From: Desulforamulus profundi
GTDB lineage: Bacteria; Bacillota_B; Desulfotomaculia; Desulfotomaculales; Desulfotomaculaceae
DNA: 63,083 nucleotides
NCBI RefSeq assembly: GCF_002607855.1
Contig: NZ_AWQQ01000024.1
Span: 35,057 to 98,139 of the forward strand
Direction of reading: 5' to 3'
Position 1 is the stretch's first letter, and every line of letters begins with the position of its first letter. A program made the position numbers and the translations under genes. Shown here in pieces: positions 29,921-39,903 of the stretch. A model generated the notes under the pieces. The model had not been told where the DNA came from. It did not search any database and was given only the letters and a program-made list of their open reading frames with translations.

Positions 29921-31000
29921 CAAAGTGCTGTGGCGGTTGCGGGGAGACTTTTGATTTATTCCCCGGCTATTTGCTTGCCGCAAACCGGCGCCATCCTAAA
30001 AATGTCGTTATCTGTTCCGCCTGCGGCCAGTTGAATGAAGTGGAAGACCGGAAATACCTAGGGATTTGTCATGATTGCGGCGAGGAATTAAAAATCAACG
30101 GGCCGGCGAACCGCAACCGCTGTCAATGCCCTTACTGCGGTAAAATCAATACTTATCCGGATGCTTCAAATGGTGTACCCCGGCACCGCATGGTGGCGAT
30201 AGAATACTACTGTCCTGCCTGTAAACCCAATCATCAAGGCAGGTTTTTTAAAAACCAGACGCCGGGGATATAGCGAAGTACGAGGAAGCTTCCGGGGCAT
30301 TGGCTCAGTTAACTGCGAGCTATATACCTGACGATGAAATCCCGCCCGGTGATGAAACCGACCACCTTCACCGGTGGGGGTACCGGCGCTACCGCGAGAT
30401 GTTTAACGACCGTCAATTACTGGGGCTGGAATTGAGCTGCCGGGCCATTGCCAGGCATCCAGATGATAAAATCCGCAGTGCGCTGGCAACAAACTTATCC
30501 GACCTGCTTCGCTACCAGAACATGCTTTGCCGTTACGATACAATGGCCTTGAAGTCCCTGGATATCTTTTCAGTGCATGGTTTTCCGGTCGGCCTGGTTC
30601 AGTGTGAGTCCAACCTGCTGGGCATACCTAACGGTTACAAGGGGTCAAATGTCGGCAGCGGTGGCTGGTTAAACATTATTGCAAAGTACGAACGTGCCAA
30701 GGCCTACTGTGAAAGCCCATTTGAGATCCGGCACCAAGGCGGGCGCAAAGTACAGGTGCCAATCAAAGGCGAATGGATTGGCGATAGACCTTACACTTCC
30801 GATATGCCGGAGAAAAGGAATATTGAGCTTCATTGCTGCAGTTCAACTTTTTCTGATTTGCCCCCCGGCTCCCTCGATGCGGTCTTGACCGATCCGCCAT
30901 ATTATGCCAATGTGCAGTACGCCGAGTTGATGGACTTCTGCTATGTTTGCTGCGCCGGTTGTGATGCTGGGTGCCAGCACCTGGGGTCAAAGATCCGCGA
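29915..31000 (+). pseudogene. Decayed DUF1156-type Zn-ribbon adenine DNA methylase
   Basis: Four Cys pairs of a zinc ribbon (CCGGCGETF, CSACGQL, CHDCGEEL, CPYCGKI), then YYCPACK...GRFFKKPDAGD after one A is restored near 30255. The body follows (LHRWGYRRYREMFNDRQLLG) and the catalytic motif is LTDPPYYANVQYAELMDFCY. This order is typical of COG1743/DUF1156 methylases found in defence islands. The N-terminal half is missing and the sequence degrades after motif IV near 30945. A trailing stretch to about 31160 (NFAEVEIERKKLFIKTKG...) is from another, unidentified gene. Confidence 0.65.
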
Positions 31001-31182
31001 GGCGTTAAATGCGATGAACTTCGCGGAAGTCGAGATCGAAAGAAAGAAGCTTTTCATAAAGACCAAAGGTACGGACTTAAGCCGCAAGTTGTTGCGGATC
31101 TTACGAATTCACTCACCCCAAAAATATCATGTCACCGGAAGAATTTACTCTGTAAAAATCCGTTATTTTCCGGGGGGTCATT

Positions 31183-32769
31183 ATGTGCAGCAACCTGTTC
31201 CACATTTACCGCTCCGTGTCCGGTAACGAAGATTACTTATGCAAAGTGATGGTCTTTGTGGCCGACCGACCTGGTTCATTGGCGGCGCTGGCTAGCATTT
31301 TCGCCAGCCACAACGTCAATATCACCTCTTTTCACTATAACCGGTCGGAGCATCCCAACCGGGTGCTTGTAGAGGGAAAAAGTAACGACCTCCAGTCCTT
31401 ACAGAATGTTTGCCGGAAACTGAACGAGCAAGGGATGCTCGACGAGGAATCCCATGCGTCGGTCCTTGAACTTGGTGTGCTCGATACCCAGAACATTCTC
31501 AAATTGAAGGGGCATCTCCAGCACCGGCCGGGTTCGTTGGCAGCATTCGCCGCCCTGCTTCGGAACCACGGGGCCAATGTCATTTATATGGCATATAACG
31601 AGGCCGTTTCCGAGGTGACAGCTACAGTTTCCCTCGCTACCCGGAGTGCTCGGGAGATAGATGAGCTCCTGAAAGACCTCAATGAACACGGGTATTATTA
31701 CAGCCTAGAGTACCAGGGCACGGAGCAGGAAGAAACAGAAAACGTCATCGGCCTCAATCTCGTAGAGCGGTTTTTTTTCAGGCTGAAGCGGCTCCTTGGG
31801 ACGGAGGACATCGATCGCCTGAAGAAGGTCGTAGAGTCGTCCCAGCGCATGTCCGAGGCGCTGGCCAGGTTTAGCAGGGAGGCGGGCAAGAATCTCGAAG
31901 CCGGTAAGGTTTTCACTAATGTGCTGGCCTTCGCTTCAACATCCCTGTGCAGGACCGGGCCCGGTTTTTCCTACCGGCGGCTCCCGGCGCTTCCCCTTGG
32001 AAGTATCGTCTTCCATGCCTTTCGTCTTCCGACCGGAGGGAACATCTACATGCTGCAAAGTGACGAAGAAGTGGTCATGGTAGACGGCGGGTACGGGGTC
32101 TACTACGAAGACGTGAAGCGGATGTTGCGGGAAAACGGGTTGGACCCCGCGCGTATACGTCGCATCTACCTTAGTCACGCCGATGCGGATCACGCGGGCT
32201 TGAGCGGTTATTTCGCTTCCGAGTTCGGTAGCCGTGTCTTCCTCCACCCCGATGCCTGCGGCATACTGGAAAACGAAAACCGGGCGTGGGGGAGTGGTTC
32301 GCCGCTCGCCGGGTTGAACCACTACTTCACGGTGCTGGTTAATACCTTTACGAAGTCTGCTGCGCCGTCCGCGTGGGAAGCGTACGGCACCGGCGACCTC
32401 GGTCGTTTGAACGGTCTCCGGGTTATCGACACTTTCACAGTGGGCGGCCAGACCTTTAAAGTACTGGAAAGCATGGGCGGCCATATTCCCGGCCAGGTTT
32501 TCTTTATCGGTGTTGAATCGGGGCTCATTTTCACGGGTGACTACCTCATGCTCCTTGCGAGCCTGGGGCCAGAGGAACGGGAATTTCTTAACCTGCCGAA
32601 GTTTATGATGACAAGCACTAACACCAACTCCCTTCTTTTCCGCCGGGAAATGCAGGCACTGAAGGAGATCGTGCTTGGCCTTGATGCCGAGTTGTACGAA
32701 CGAAACCGCGGGGCGATTGTTGCGCCGGGCCACGGCGATTACTACCCGGCCAGGTGGTTAAACCGGTAG
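31183..32769 (+). CDS. Tandem ACT domain - metallo-beta-lactamase fusion protein
   Basis: 528 residues, no frame break. Two N-terminal ACT domains (about 20-88, KVMVFVADRPGSLAALASIF; and 98-172, KLKGHLQHRPGSLAAFAALL), a helical linker (about 175-250), then a metallo-beta-lactamase fold (about 270-525). The metal motifs are YLSHADADHAG (His-x-Asp-x-Asp-His in place of His-x-His-x-Asp-His), GGHIPGQ, FTGDYL and APGHGDYY. ACT domains usually bind amino acids, so a ligand-gated hydrolase or oxidoreductase is possible. The substrate is unknown. Base composition is higher in GC than the rest of the island. Start ATG after CCGGGGGG. Confidence 0.8.
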   Translation: MCSNLFHIYRSVSGNEDYLCKVMVFVADRPGSLAALASIFASHNVNITSFHYNRSEHPNRVLVEGKSNDLQSLQNVCRKLNEQGMLDEESHASVLELGVLDTQNILKLKGHLQHRPGSLAAFAALLRNHGANVIYMAYNEAVSEVTATVSLATRSAREIDELLKDLNEHGYYYSLEYQGTEQEETENVIGLNLVERFFFRLKRLLGTEDIDRLKKVVESSQRMSEALARFSREAGKNLEAGKVFTNVLAFASTSLCRTGPGFSYRRLPALPLGSIVFHAFRLPTGGNIYMLQSDEEVVMVDGGYGVYYEDVKRMLRENGLDPARIRRIYLSHADADHAGLSGYFASEFGSRVFLHPDACGILENENRAWGSGSPLAGLNHYFTVLVNTFTKSAAPSAWEAYGTGDLGRLNGLRVIDTFTVGGQTFKVLESMGGHIPGQVFFIGVESGLIFTGDYLMLLASLGPEEREFLNLPKFMMTSTNTNSLLFRREMQALKEIVLGLDAELYERNRGAIVAPGHGDYYPARWLNR

Positions 32770-32856
32770 ACGAAGAGCGGGCGTGGGGTCGAGTAGATGC
32801 GCGTCTCTCCAGCTTTAGGAGCACTTTGTTTTCCCGGTTTCTCCCCGTTTCCTCTG

Positions 32857-34775
32857 GGAGTGTCACAATATTTGCTCCATGGCTGAATTGAGCACGCACC
32901 CCTCACAGAACCGTGCTGGCGCGATTAACGCACACGGCTCCTCATATCAACATTTACAGATATAGCCAATTTCTGTTTTAAGCTTGTAGATGTTAACATA
33001 GGTTTTGGGCCGAGGAATAGGATATCTTTTAAGGAATAAGACGAATTTACCCCAGTCAAAACTTCTTCGCTGACTGCGCCGGTTCAGCCATTTGAATAAC
33101 AACCGCCTGACTTTGTCCCGGAATTTATCCATCATAGAATAATTGTCGGTGACACCGTAGTACTGGTAGTATCCGCGCAGTTTACTCTGCAGCGTGTCCA
33201 TCAGTTCCTTGACTGGCGTGCTCCGGTTCTTACGCAACCATTCTTTGCACCGGAGAAGGCTTGCTTTGTACTTTTTCCGACTAGTCTTGCGTTTGACTCT
33301 GAACCGCCCATCCCGGCTTTTGCCGCAATAGTGGGTGAAGCCGAGAAAGTCGAACGTTTCCGGTTTATTCCTATCCTGCCCTTTACACTTAGCAGCTGCG
33401 TTTCGTCCGAACGAATGATTTTCGTCTTTTCTTCGGCAATCTCCAGGTTGAAGCGCCCCAGCCTGGTAACCAGTGTCCGGTAGAAAGCCTTGGCTTCATC
33501 CTCATACTGGAAGCAACAGACGAAATCATCACAATACCGTACCATATACGCATCTCCCCGACATGCTCTCCGTACTACTTTCTCAAACCACAGATCAAGC
33601 GCGTAGTGCAGGTAGACATTCGCCAGTATGGGGGATACTACTCCACTGCGGCGTTCCTTCGGGGGTATCGTAAACCATCCCTGCTTCTATGACTCCAGCC
33701 TTGAGAAACCGGACAATGAGCCGGTGGATGTTTGGGTCGGCAATCCGGTGCCCGACAAATTTCATCAGCCATTGGTGGTCGACATGGTCGAAAAAGCCAC
33801 GGATGTCAGCATCTACAATGTAGTTAATGTTCTTTGTTTCGATGATACGGTTTAGGACTTTCAGGCGTCATGGCATCCTCGATTGGGTCTGAATCCGAAG
33901 GAGCAGTCCAAGAATTCGGCTTCGTATATGGTATTGAGTATCTTGGACAGTGCCTTTTGCACTAATTTGTCCTCGTAGGCGGGAATGCCGAGCGGTCTGG
34001 TTTTGTCCGTACCAAGCTTAGGGATGAAGGTACGCTTCACAGGTTGCGGCTTATAGGCCTGTCTTTTCATTCGCTCCACCAGGTCGCGGATGTTTTGCAA
34101 CAGGTTCCGGCCATATTCCTCCTTGGTAACCCCATCTACACCGGGCGCCTTGCGCTTTTCCAGCTCAAGGTGACAATTGGTGAGCATAGTTTCATTGACA
34201 AGATGAGCAAGCGATGTAAAGCGCTCTTCCGGCCGTTCTTTGGCTATTTCTGCTATCCTTGCAAGTTTCGTTTCCATTAGTTCCCTACCTCTGTGTGTAG
34301 TCAATGTGTCTCCAACAAGGTCGTTGATATGTCACCGCCTTTCCTCCACAGGCATTACCCTGCATCATTGGTACTATTCGGTGATCCGACTCCCTATCCG
34401 CCTTTTGACTCCCTCACTTTTTTATCGCTTGATCGGTCATACTCCTTACGAAGAGCGGATAGGATCTCCTGAGTTACCGCTGCATGTCAGTGTTTAACGT
34501 GCCGAGGTCTCCGACCCCGGGAAAGTTCCGTCAATCTCGCCATAATGATTGCCGAAATGTTGCTTTCTGCTCTGGCAACAGCATCAGCCTTCCCAATTTT
34601 ATAGGTATTTCGGGGCTCAGTTCCTTCAGCTTGTGCTTTCGGCCCGCTAACTTGCTTGTCTACGCTTAAACCTTTAGGTTACCCTATCGGTTCCAAGACT
34701 AGCTACGGGCGGCTGGCTAAACCCTACCCGGTGGGATTCCCACCCACTACATTCAGCGACATTGCTCAGCCGCAC
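32857..34775 (-). mobile_element. Group II intron
   Basis: On the minus strand a 5' end GTGCG at 34775-34771 begins a structured, non-coding 470-base stretch. The maturase gene sits in the domain IV position, and domain V follows at 32943-32911 (GAGCCGTG ... CACGGTTC stem). A domain VI-like hairpin (GGGGTG ... CACTCC) comes before the 3' end near 32857. Ends are approximate. It lies in a gap between the ACT-MBL and phospholipase genes and does not interrupt a recognisable gene. Confidence 0.75.
32947..34304 (-). CDS. ltrA: Group II intron reverse transcriptase/maturase (three frame breaks)
   Basis: Encoded protein needed for intron splicing and reverse transcription. RT motifs across frames: KRKAPGVDGVTKEEYGRNL, RPLGIPAYEDKLVQKAL, FGFRPNRGCHDA, DADIRGFFDHVDH, EGTPQGGVVSPILANVYLH (after repair), and the catalytic YMVRYCDDFVC. 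A maturase X domain follows (KLRGYYQYYGVTDNYSMMDK). Breaks near 33864, 33643 and 33395 each need one base. About 450 residues after correction; no HNH endonuclease domain is seen after X. Start near 34304; an internal Met (METKLARIAE) is an alternative. Confidence 0.85.
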
Positions 34776-34951
34776 TACCAGGTACCTTTTTGTTTTTGCC
34801 TTTTTGCCATGTACCTTCAAAGATGCATTTGCGCCGGTGTCCGGCAATTTTTACAAAGTCTTAGCAAAGTCCTTTCCTGGCTTAATATATCCTTAGTATC
34901 CGCTTTACAAAGGCGATTTATAATGAAAAAAACGGTTTTGTGGGGTGTGAT

Positions 34952-35641
34952 ATGTTAGACGTTACAGCCATGTTCAGTTGGTCCGTTTCCACCGCTACAA
35001 AATATATCTCTTCCTTTCCCATTCCCGTTGAATGGGTCAGAGGCACCAGCAGTACGCACCCGTTTATCAACCAGCAGGCCCGCCAGGTACTGATGAATGA
35101 CGGCCACAGGCAAGCGGCGCAATTCTTTAACATGTTTGCTGACCAGTTGGACAGCGGCGTGGTATGGGTTGATAACGGTCTGCAAAGCACCTGCCACCTT
35201 TACGACCCGGATACCAAGTCCGGTATGTGGCACTGGCCCAGCGCAGCAGAAAAATGCAAAGAATTTTATCACAAGGCCTTAAGACTCTGGCAAAACAAAA
35301 AACATGCCCGGGCAATGTTTTATCTGGGGGCCGCCCTCCACCTGGTGCAGGATGTCTGTGCTCCCCATCATGCCTCCTGCAGGATCTTCAGCGGTCACGT
35401 GGACTTTGAAAGTTGGGCCGAAAAAAGAAAATTTAATTACCTGACAGAAAAGGGCGGCATCTATGGTATTTCTGATCAACCGGAAGAATGGATAGCAGAG
35501 AACGCAAAAATCGCTAAGCAGTATTATTCCCTGGTCAACCAGGGGTTGCCGGATGACTACCACCGGGCAACCACCATCTTGTTACCCAGGGCTCAGCATA
35601 CCACTGCCGGTTTTTTATTGCATTTTTATAACCAACTCTAA
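34952..35641 (+). CDS. Zinc-dependent phospholipase C
   Basis: About 229 residues of the bacterial PLC / alpha-toxin N-domain family. Zinc ligands follow the family order: THPFINQQA near the N-terminus, HLYDPD, then LGAALHLVQDVCAPHH (H-x3-D and following His) and HVDFESWAE (H-x3-E). The family usually has a signal peptide with Trp1 of the mature protein as a ligand; here FSWSVSTATKY lies nine residues from the start and no clear signal is visible, so the protein may be cytosolic or the true start lies upstream. GTG at 34940 is an alternative start. Confidence 0.8.
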   Translation: MLDVTAMFSWSVSTATKYISSFPIPVEWVRGTSSTHPFINQQARQVLMNDGHRQAAQFFNMFADQLDSGVVWVDNGLQSTCHLYDPDTKSGMWHWPSAAEKCKEFYHKALRLWQNKKHARAMFYLGAALHLVQDVCAPHHASCRIFSGHVDFESWAEKRKFNYLTEKGGIYGISDQPEEWIAENAKIAKQYYSLVNQGLPDDYHRATTILLPRAQHTTAGFLLHFYNQL

Positions 35642-35666
35642 AATCTGTAAGAAAGGGGAACCCCCA

Positions 35667-36314
35667 TTGAAGGTAGCCATTTTTACAGATACCTTTATTC
35701 CCCAGGTGAACGGAGTGGCCCGGACCATCGGGCGTCTGGCGGATGCTTTGACCAAGCAGGAAATTCCCTGTATGGTTCTGGCGCCGGATACCGGCCTGGC
35801 GGGAGATCACGGCTATCCCGTTTATTTTGCGCCGGGTCTTGATTTACCCCTTTACCGGGAATGTAAAATAGCCCTGCCCAGTTATTCCGAAATCTGCAAC
35901 CAGCTTGAATTTTTCAAACCGGACATTGTTCACCTGGCCACCGAGTTTTCCATGGGCCTCATCGGTTTAAAGTACGCCTCCTCTGCCGGCATTCCCGTGG
36001 TTAGTTCCTACACAATAAATTTCCCCCAGTATCTCTCCTATTACAAGTTAGGCCTCTTCTCTACCTGGGCCTGGAAATACCTGCGCTGGTTTCATAGCCA
36101 GTGTCATAAAAATTACTGTCCCTCCCGGTCTACCCTGCAACTGCTGGAGAAAAAAGGAATCCAAAATCTGGCCATCTGGGGGCGGGGCATTCACCACCAC
36201 AACGGCGTGACAACCGTCAACGGTTATCTGTATGTCCTGACCTACAGAAACCTCCGGCCAGTGCATAATTGGATCTCGGTTAAGCCCCCCAAAGCGAAAC
36301 CCCTGCAGGACTGA
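35667..36314 (+). CDS. GT4 glycosyltransferase, truncated to its N-terminal domain
   Basis: TTG start after GAAAGGGGAA. MKVAIFTDTFIPQVNGVART and HLATEFSMGLIGLKYA...YTINFPQYL are typical of the acceptor domain of GT-B glycolipid mannosyl/glucosyltransferases. Similarity ends at NLAIWGRGI near residue 172, where the donor domain with the E-x7-E motif should begin. The last 45 residues are unrelated and the frame ends in a terminator hairpin. The 3' half has been lost, so activity is doubtful. Confidence 0.7.
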   Translation: MKVAIFTDTFIPQVNGVARTIGRLADALTKQEIPCMVLAPDTGLAGDHGYPVYFAPGLDLPLYRECKIALPSYSEICNQLEFFKPDIVHLATEFSMGLIGLKYASSAGIPVVSSYTINFPQYLSYYKLGLFSTWAWKYLRWFHSQCHKNYCPSRSTLQLLEKKGIQNLAIWGRGIHHHNGVTTVNGYLYVLTYRNLRPVHNWISVKPPKAKPLQD

Positions 36315-36330
36315 ACTGCAGGGGTTTGTT
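36297..36330. terminator. Bidirectional-looking terminator between convergent genes
   Basis: AAACCCCTGCAG (36297-36308) pairs perfectly with CTGCAGGGGTTT (36316-36327). It lies between the rightward glycosyltransferase and leftward mnmA. Confidence 0.7.
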
Positions 36331-36347
36331 CGCCAATGTGGCAGTTG

Positions 36348-37444
36348 CTATTTATTCATTGTCTTTTCAATGGTGCCCCCACCCACCAGATAGTCACCCT
36401 GGTAGTAGACAACCGCCTGGCCGGGGGTGATGGACCGCTGGGGATACTTGAAAGTCACTTTCACCAGCCCTTCTTCCACGGGCTCGATGATGGCCGGGGA
36501 GGGTTTGCTGTTGTACCGGACCTGGGCTTCCACTTCCCTGGGGCCGGTTAGCTTATCGAATAAGATAAAGTTGTTGTCCGAAGCCACCAACCGGGTGCCC
36601 CAAATGGCCTCTTCCGGGCCGACAATGACGGCGTTCCTGTCCACATCGATATCCACCACGTAAATTCTTTCTCCGGTGGCCAGGCCAAGACCTCTGCGCT
36701 GGCCGATGGTATAAAAGGGAATCCCCTTATGCTGGCCGATGACATTTCCCTGCAGGTCCAGGAAAGCACCCGGTTCAATGCCGCCCTGGGAACGCTCATC
36801 CAGGAAATTGCGGTAGTTGTTGTCGTGCACAAAGCAGATTTCCTGGCTCTCGGGCTTGGAGTAGGTGGGCAATCCCCACCTTTGAGCCATGTCCCGCACC
36901 TGCTCCTTGGTATACTCAGCCAGGGGCATCAGGGTGTGGGCAATTTGATCCTGGGTAAAACCGTACAGTACGTAGGTCTGGTCCTTTCTCTCATCCCGCG
37001 CCTTGCGTACGGTATAGCGGCCGTATTCCTCACTGTAGCCCAGTCTGGCATAGTGCCCGGTGGCGATGTAGTCGAACCCCATCTGGCGGGCCTTTTGCAG
37101 CAGCGCCTCGAATTTGATATACCGGTTGCAAGCGATACAGGGTTGGGGGTCCGCCCCCGGAAATACTCATCTACAAAATATTGAATGACTTTTTCGGTAA
37201 ACAAATCTCTAAAGTTTAATACATAATAGGGGATGCCCAGGACGTCTGCCACCCGCCGGGCATCATCCACCGCAGTGAGGGAGCAGCATCCCACATAGTC
37301 ATCGTCCACCACGGTGACATCCGGGTCCCAGATTTGCATGGTTACTCCGACAACCTCGTACCCCTGCTGCTGTAAAAGGGCGGCGGTGACAGAACTGTCC
37401 ACCCCGCCGCTCATGGCTGCAATGACTTTCTTTTTGGTTGCCAA
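36348..37444 (-). CDS. mnmA: tRNA 2-thiouridylase MnmA (one frame break)
   Basis: Adds sulfur at U34 of tRNA-Lys, -Glu and -Gln using ATP and a persulfide relay. PP-loop [20 protein letters not shown], first catalytic Cys in [14 protein letters not shown] after repair, second in [12 protein letters not shown], then the adenylation and beta-barrel domains ([13 protein letters not shown]). The frame breaks near 37140 where one C is missing in a C-run. Last gene of the iscR-iscS-iscU-mnmA run; the start is 11 bases after iscU. About 365 residues after correction. Confidence 0.93.
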
Positions 37445-37454
37445 AAGGCTTCAC

Positions 37455-37825
37455 CTACGCATTTTGTTTTTTCAAATAGTCCTCAATGGCCGCTTTTAAA
37501 GCATCGGCCGCCAGGTTGGAACAGTGCATTTTGGCCGGGGGCAGTCCCTCCAGGCTTCGGCCACGCTCTTATTGGTGATTTTCAACGCTTCGTCAAGGGT
37601 TTTGCCCAGGGCCATTTCTGTTACCATACTGCTGGTGGCCACCGCTGCGCCGCAGCCGAAGGTTTTAAATTTGATGTCCTTAATAATGTTATCTTCAACC
37701 TTAAGGGTAATTTTCATGATGTCGCCGCAGCTGGGATTGCCCACCTGGCCTGCACCGTCCGGGTTTTCAATCTCTCCCACATTGCGGGGGTTGGTGAAAT
37801 GATCCATTACCTTTTCACTGTACAT
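37455..37825 (-). CDS. iscU: Fe-S scaffold protein IscU/NifU N-terminal type (one frame break)
   Basis: Scaffold for [2Fe-2S]/[4Fe-4S] assembly. Cluster cysteines are in GNPSCGD, FKTFGCGAAVATSS and, after one C is restored near 37551, AKMHCSNLAADALKAAIEDY. The corrected protein has about 123 residues and ends KKQNA at 37455. The Asp after the first Cys (CGD) is the residue that controls cluster release. Directly downstream of iscS. Confidence 0.92.
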
Positions 37826-37852
37826 AAAGATACCTCATTCCCTTATTATTCT

Positions 37853-39094
37853 TTAAAATTCCTCTTCAGATTCACCGTGGTCATGGTGGTCTTCGTCGTG
37901 AACGGTACAAGTGCTGCAGGCACAGGGGTTGCACCCTTCACTTAAGGGAGACATGGCTCTCAGACGTTCAATGATGGGAGGCAGCGCCTCCAGGAAGTAC
38001 TCTACATCTTCTTCCGTATTGTCCTTGCCCATGGTCAGGCGCAGGGAGCCGTGGGCAACTTCCTTGGACAGGCCGATGGCGGTGAGCACGTGGGACGGTT
38101 CCAGGGAGCCGGAAGTACAGGCCGAGCCACTGGAAATGGCGATTCCCTTCATGTCTAGCATTAAGAGCATGGACTCACCCTCGATAAAGCGGAAGCAGAA
38201 GCTGACGTGGTTGGGCAGGCGCTCTTCGGGATGGCCGGTCAGGATGGTATTGGGAATCTTCTGTAGCACCTCCGAGATAATGCGGTCACGGTACCTGGTC
38301 AAACGCTCGGCATCGGCCTGCATTCTTTCGGTTGCCAGTTCAACGGCCTTGCCCAATCCAACGATCCCTGCCACATTTTCCGTGCCGGGCCGCCGGCGGC
38401 GTTCCTGACCGCCGCCAAACAGGATGGGCTGCCAGAAGGTTCCTCTACGAATATACATGGCCCCGATTCCTTTGGGCCCGTAAATTTTATGGCCGGACAG
38501 GGTCAGCAAATCCACTCCCAGATCGTCCACATTGACCGGTATTTTGCCAACACTCTGCACAGCATCGGTATGAAAAATAATCTTTTTGGACCTAGCCACT
38601 TCACTGATTTCTTTAATGGGCATAATGGTGCCAATTTCGTTATTGGCATGCAGGATGCTAATTAAGATAGTCTTGTCGGTAATGGCATCCGCCACCTGCT
38701 GGGCGGTCACCCTGCCGTACTGGTCCAGCGGTAAAACCGTTACGGAAAACCCTTCCCGCTCCAATTGCTTACAGCAATTGAGCACTGCACTGTGTTCACC
38801 TGCAGTGGTAATAATATGGTTTCCCTTTTGCCGGTTGGCATAGGCTACACCACGGATGGCCATGTTGTCGGCTTCGGTGCCGGTACCGGTAAAGGCAATT
38901 TCGCCCACACTGGAAGCACCAATGGCGGTGGCCACCTGCTGTCTGGCCTTCTCAACAGCCTTGCGGGCTTCTCGTCCGAAGGCATGAATACTGGAGGGGT
39001 TGCCGAAATGTTCGGTTAAATATTTCATCATTTCTTCCACGACAGCCGGGTCCACCGGAGTTGTTGCCGAGTGGTCGAAGTATACTTTTCTCAT
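37853..39094 (-). CDS. iscS: Cysteine desulfurase IscS/NifS type with Cys/His-rich tail
   Basis: 413 residues from ATG 39094, preceded by AGGAGG. PLP-dependent; MRKVYFDHSATTPVDPAVVE at the N-terminus, PLP lysine in LSGHKIYGPKGIGAMY, and the mobile loop with the persulfide cysteine ISSGSACTSGSLEPSH. It supplies sulfur to IscU and MnmA encoded next to it. Unusually, the C-terminus continues past the usual end with CNPCACSTC then HDEDHHDHGESEEEF, a possible metal-binding tail. No frame break. Confidence 0.94.
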   Translation of the reverse strand: MRKVYFDHSATTPVDPAVVEEMMKYLTEHFGNPSSIHAFGREARKAVEKARQQVATAIGASSVGEIAFTGTGTEADNMAIRGVAYANRQKGNHIITTAGEHSAVLNCCKQLEREGFSVTVLPLDQYGRVTAQQVADAITDKTILISILHANNEIGTIMPIKEISEVARSKKIIFHTDAVQSVGKIPVNVDDLGVDLLTLSGHKIYGPKGIGAMYIRRGTFWQPILFGGGQERRRRPGTENVAGIVGLGKAVELATERMQADAERLTRYRDRIISEVLQKIPNTILTGHPEERLPNHVSFCFRFIEGESMLLMLDMKGIAISSGSACTSGSLEPSHVLTAIGLSKEVAHGSLRLTMGKDNTEEDVEYFLEALPPIIERLRAMSPLSEGCNPCACSTCTVHDEDHHDHGESEEEF

Positions 39095-39122
39095 GGATTG
39101 TCCTCCTTGTACGTTTATCTGT

Positions 39123-39562
39123 CTACAGATCTGATTTGTGCATTTGACCTTTCTGCGCATCCCGGCACATATCCTCTAGGGTAATGGAGTCCAGCACCTC
39201 CGCAATGCTGTCCCGGACCCTGGCCCAGACATCCCTTGAAATACAGTAATCAACCTTTTCACAGGCTGCCGGTTCATATTCACTGACGCAATCCAGCGGG
39301 GCAATAGGCCCTCCATGGCTCGGATGACATCCCCTACTTTTATTTCCGAAGGAGGCTTGGCCAGTATGTACCCCCCCTGGGCTCCCCGGACACTTTTCAC
39401 CAAACCGATCTTACGTAACACCGCGATAAGCTGTTCCAGATAGTGCTCGGATATACCTTGCCGCTCGGCCACGATCTTCAGGGGGATTGGCTCGGACCCG
39501 TAATGCATCGCCAAATCAAACATCGCCTTAAGTCCATAGTGTCCCTTGGTGGACAGCCGCAA
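39123..39562 (-). CDS. iscR: Rrf2-family regulator, IscR-like (one frame break)
   Basis: The likely start is TTG 39562, eight bases after AGGGGGG, giving the family opening MRLSTKGHYGLKAMFDLAMH. Winged-helix recognition region: IPLKIVAERQGISEHYLEQL, RGAQGGYILAKPP. The frame breaks near 39308; adding one C restores GPIAPLDCVSEYEPAACEKV and DYCIS. Three cysteines in this spacing are the Fe-S ligands of IscR-type members and are absent from CymR. So it probably senses Fe-S status and represses its own operon. About 146 residues. Confidence 0.85.
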
Positions 39563-39614
39563 GAAACATCCCCCCTTTGCCAATTCCAAGTAAACTGCTC
39601 GGTTTTCTGGGAGT

Positions 39615-39644
39615 ATGATAACACGGCCCCTGAGCCAATGTCAA
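39615..39644 (-). promoter_or_regulatory. Promoter of the isc-mnmA operon
   Basis: On the minus strand TTGACA (39644-39639), 18 bases, TATCAT (39620-39615). Just upstream, TTGAGTATTTTAGTCGG overlaps the region where an Rrf2 operator would be expected; that operator is a guess. Confidence 0.65.
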
Positions 39645-39690
39645 TGTTAAATCCGACTAAAATACTCAAGTTTAAAACAGAGATAACCTA

Positions 39691-39720
39691 TTATAAAAAA
39701 ATACCACCACTGGGGTGGTA
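39691..39720 (-). terminator. Terminator after tcdA
   Basis: Read leftward, ACCACCCC-AGT-GGTGGT is followed by ATTTTTTT. It ends the htrA-to-tcdA direction before the isc promoter. The 180 bases between it and tcdA show no gene. Confidence 0.75.
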
Positions 39721-39903
39721 ATATGCAAAGTTTGCTACAATATTTTCTTGAACCTTAAGTCATTGTCCTAAAAGGTATGTACAATGATAAATTTCCATGA
39801 TTAGAAATGCTTCTCCCCAATGTCACGCCACATAAAAAGCCGGGCGGAAAGAACGATTTTATTATAATTTTCCATTGCTGACTTTGTCAATTAAAACCAC
39901 GGG

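Noticed and set aside
36048..36266. Minus-strand frame opposite the glycosyltransferase as a separate gene
   Set aside because: No homology or start signal; the plus frame has the GT4 motifs.
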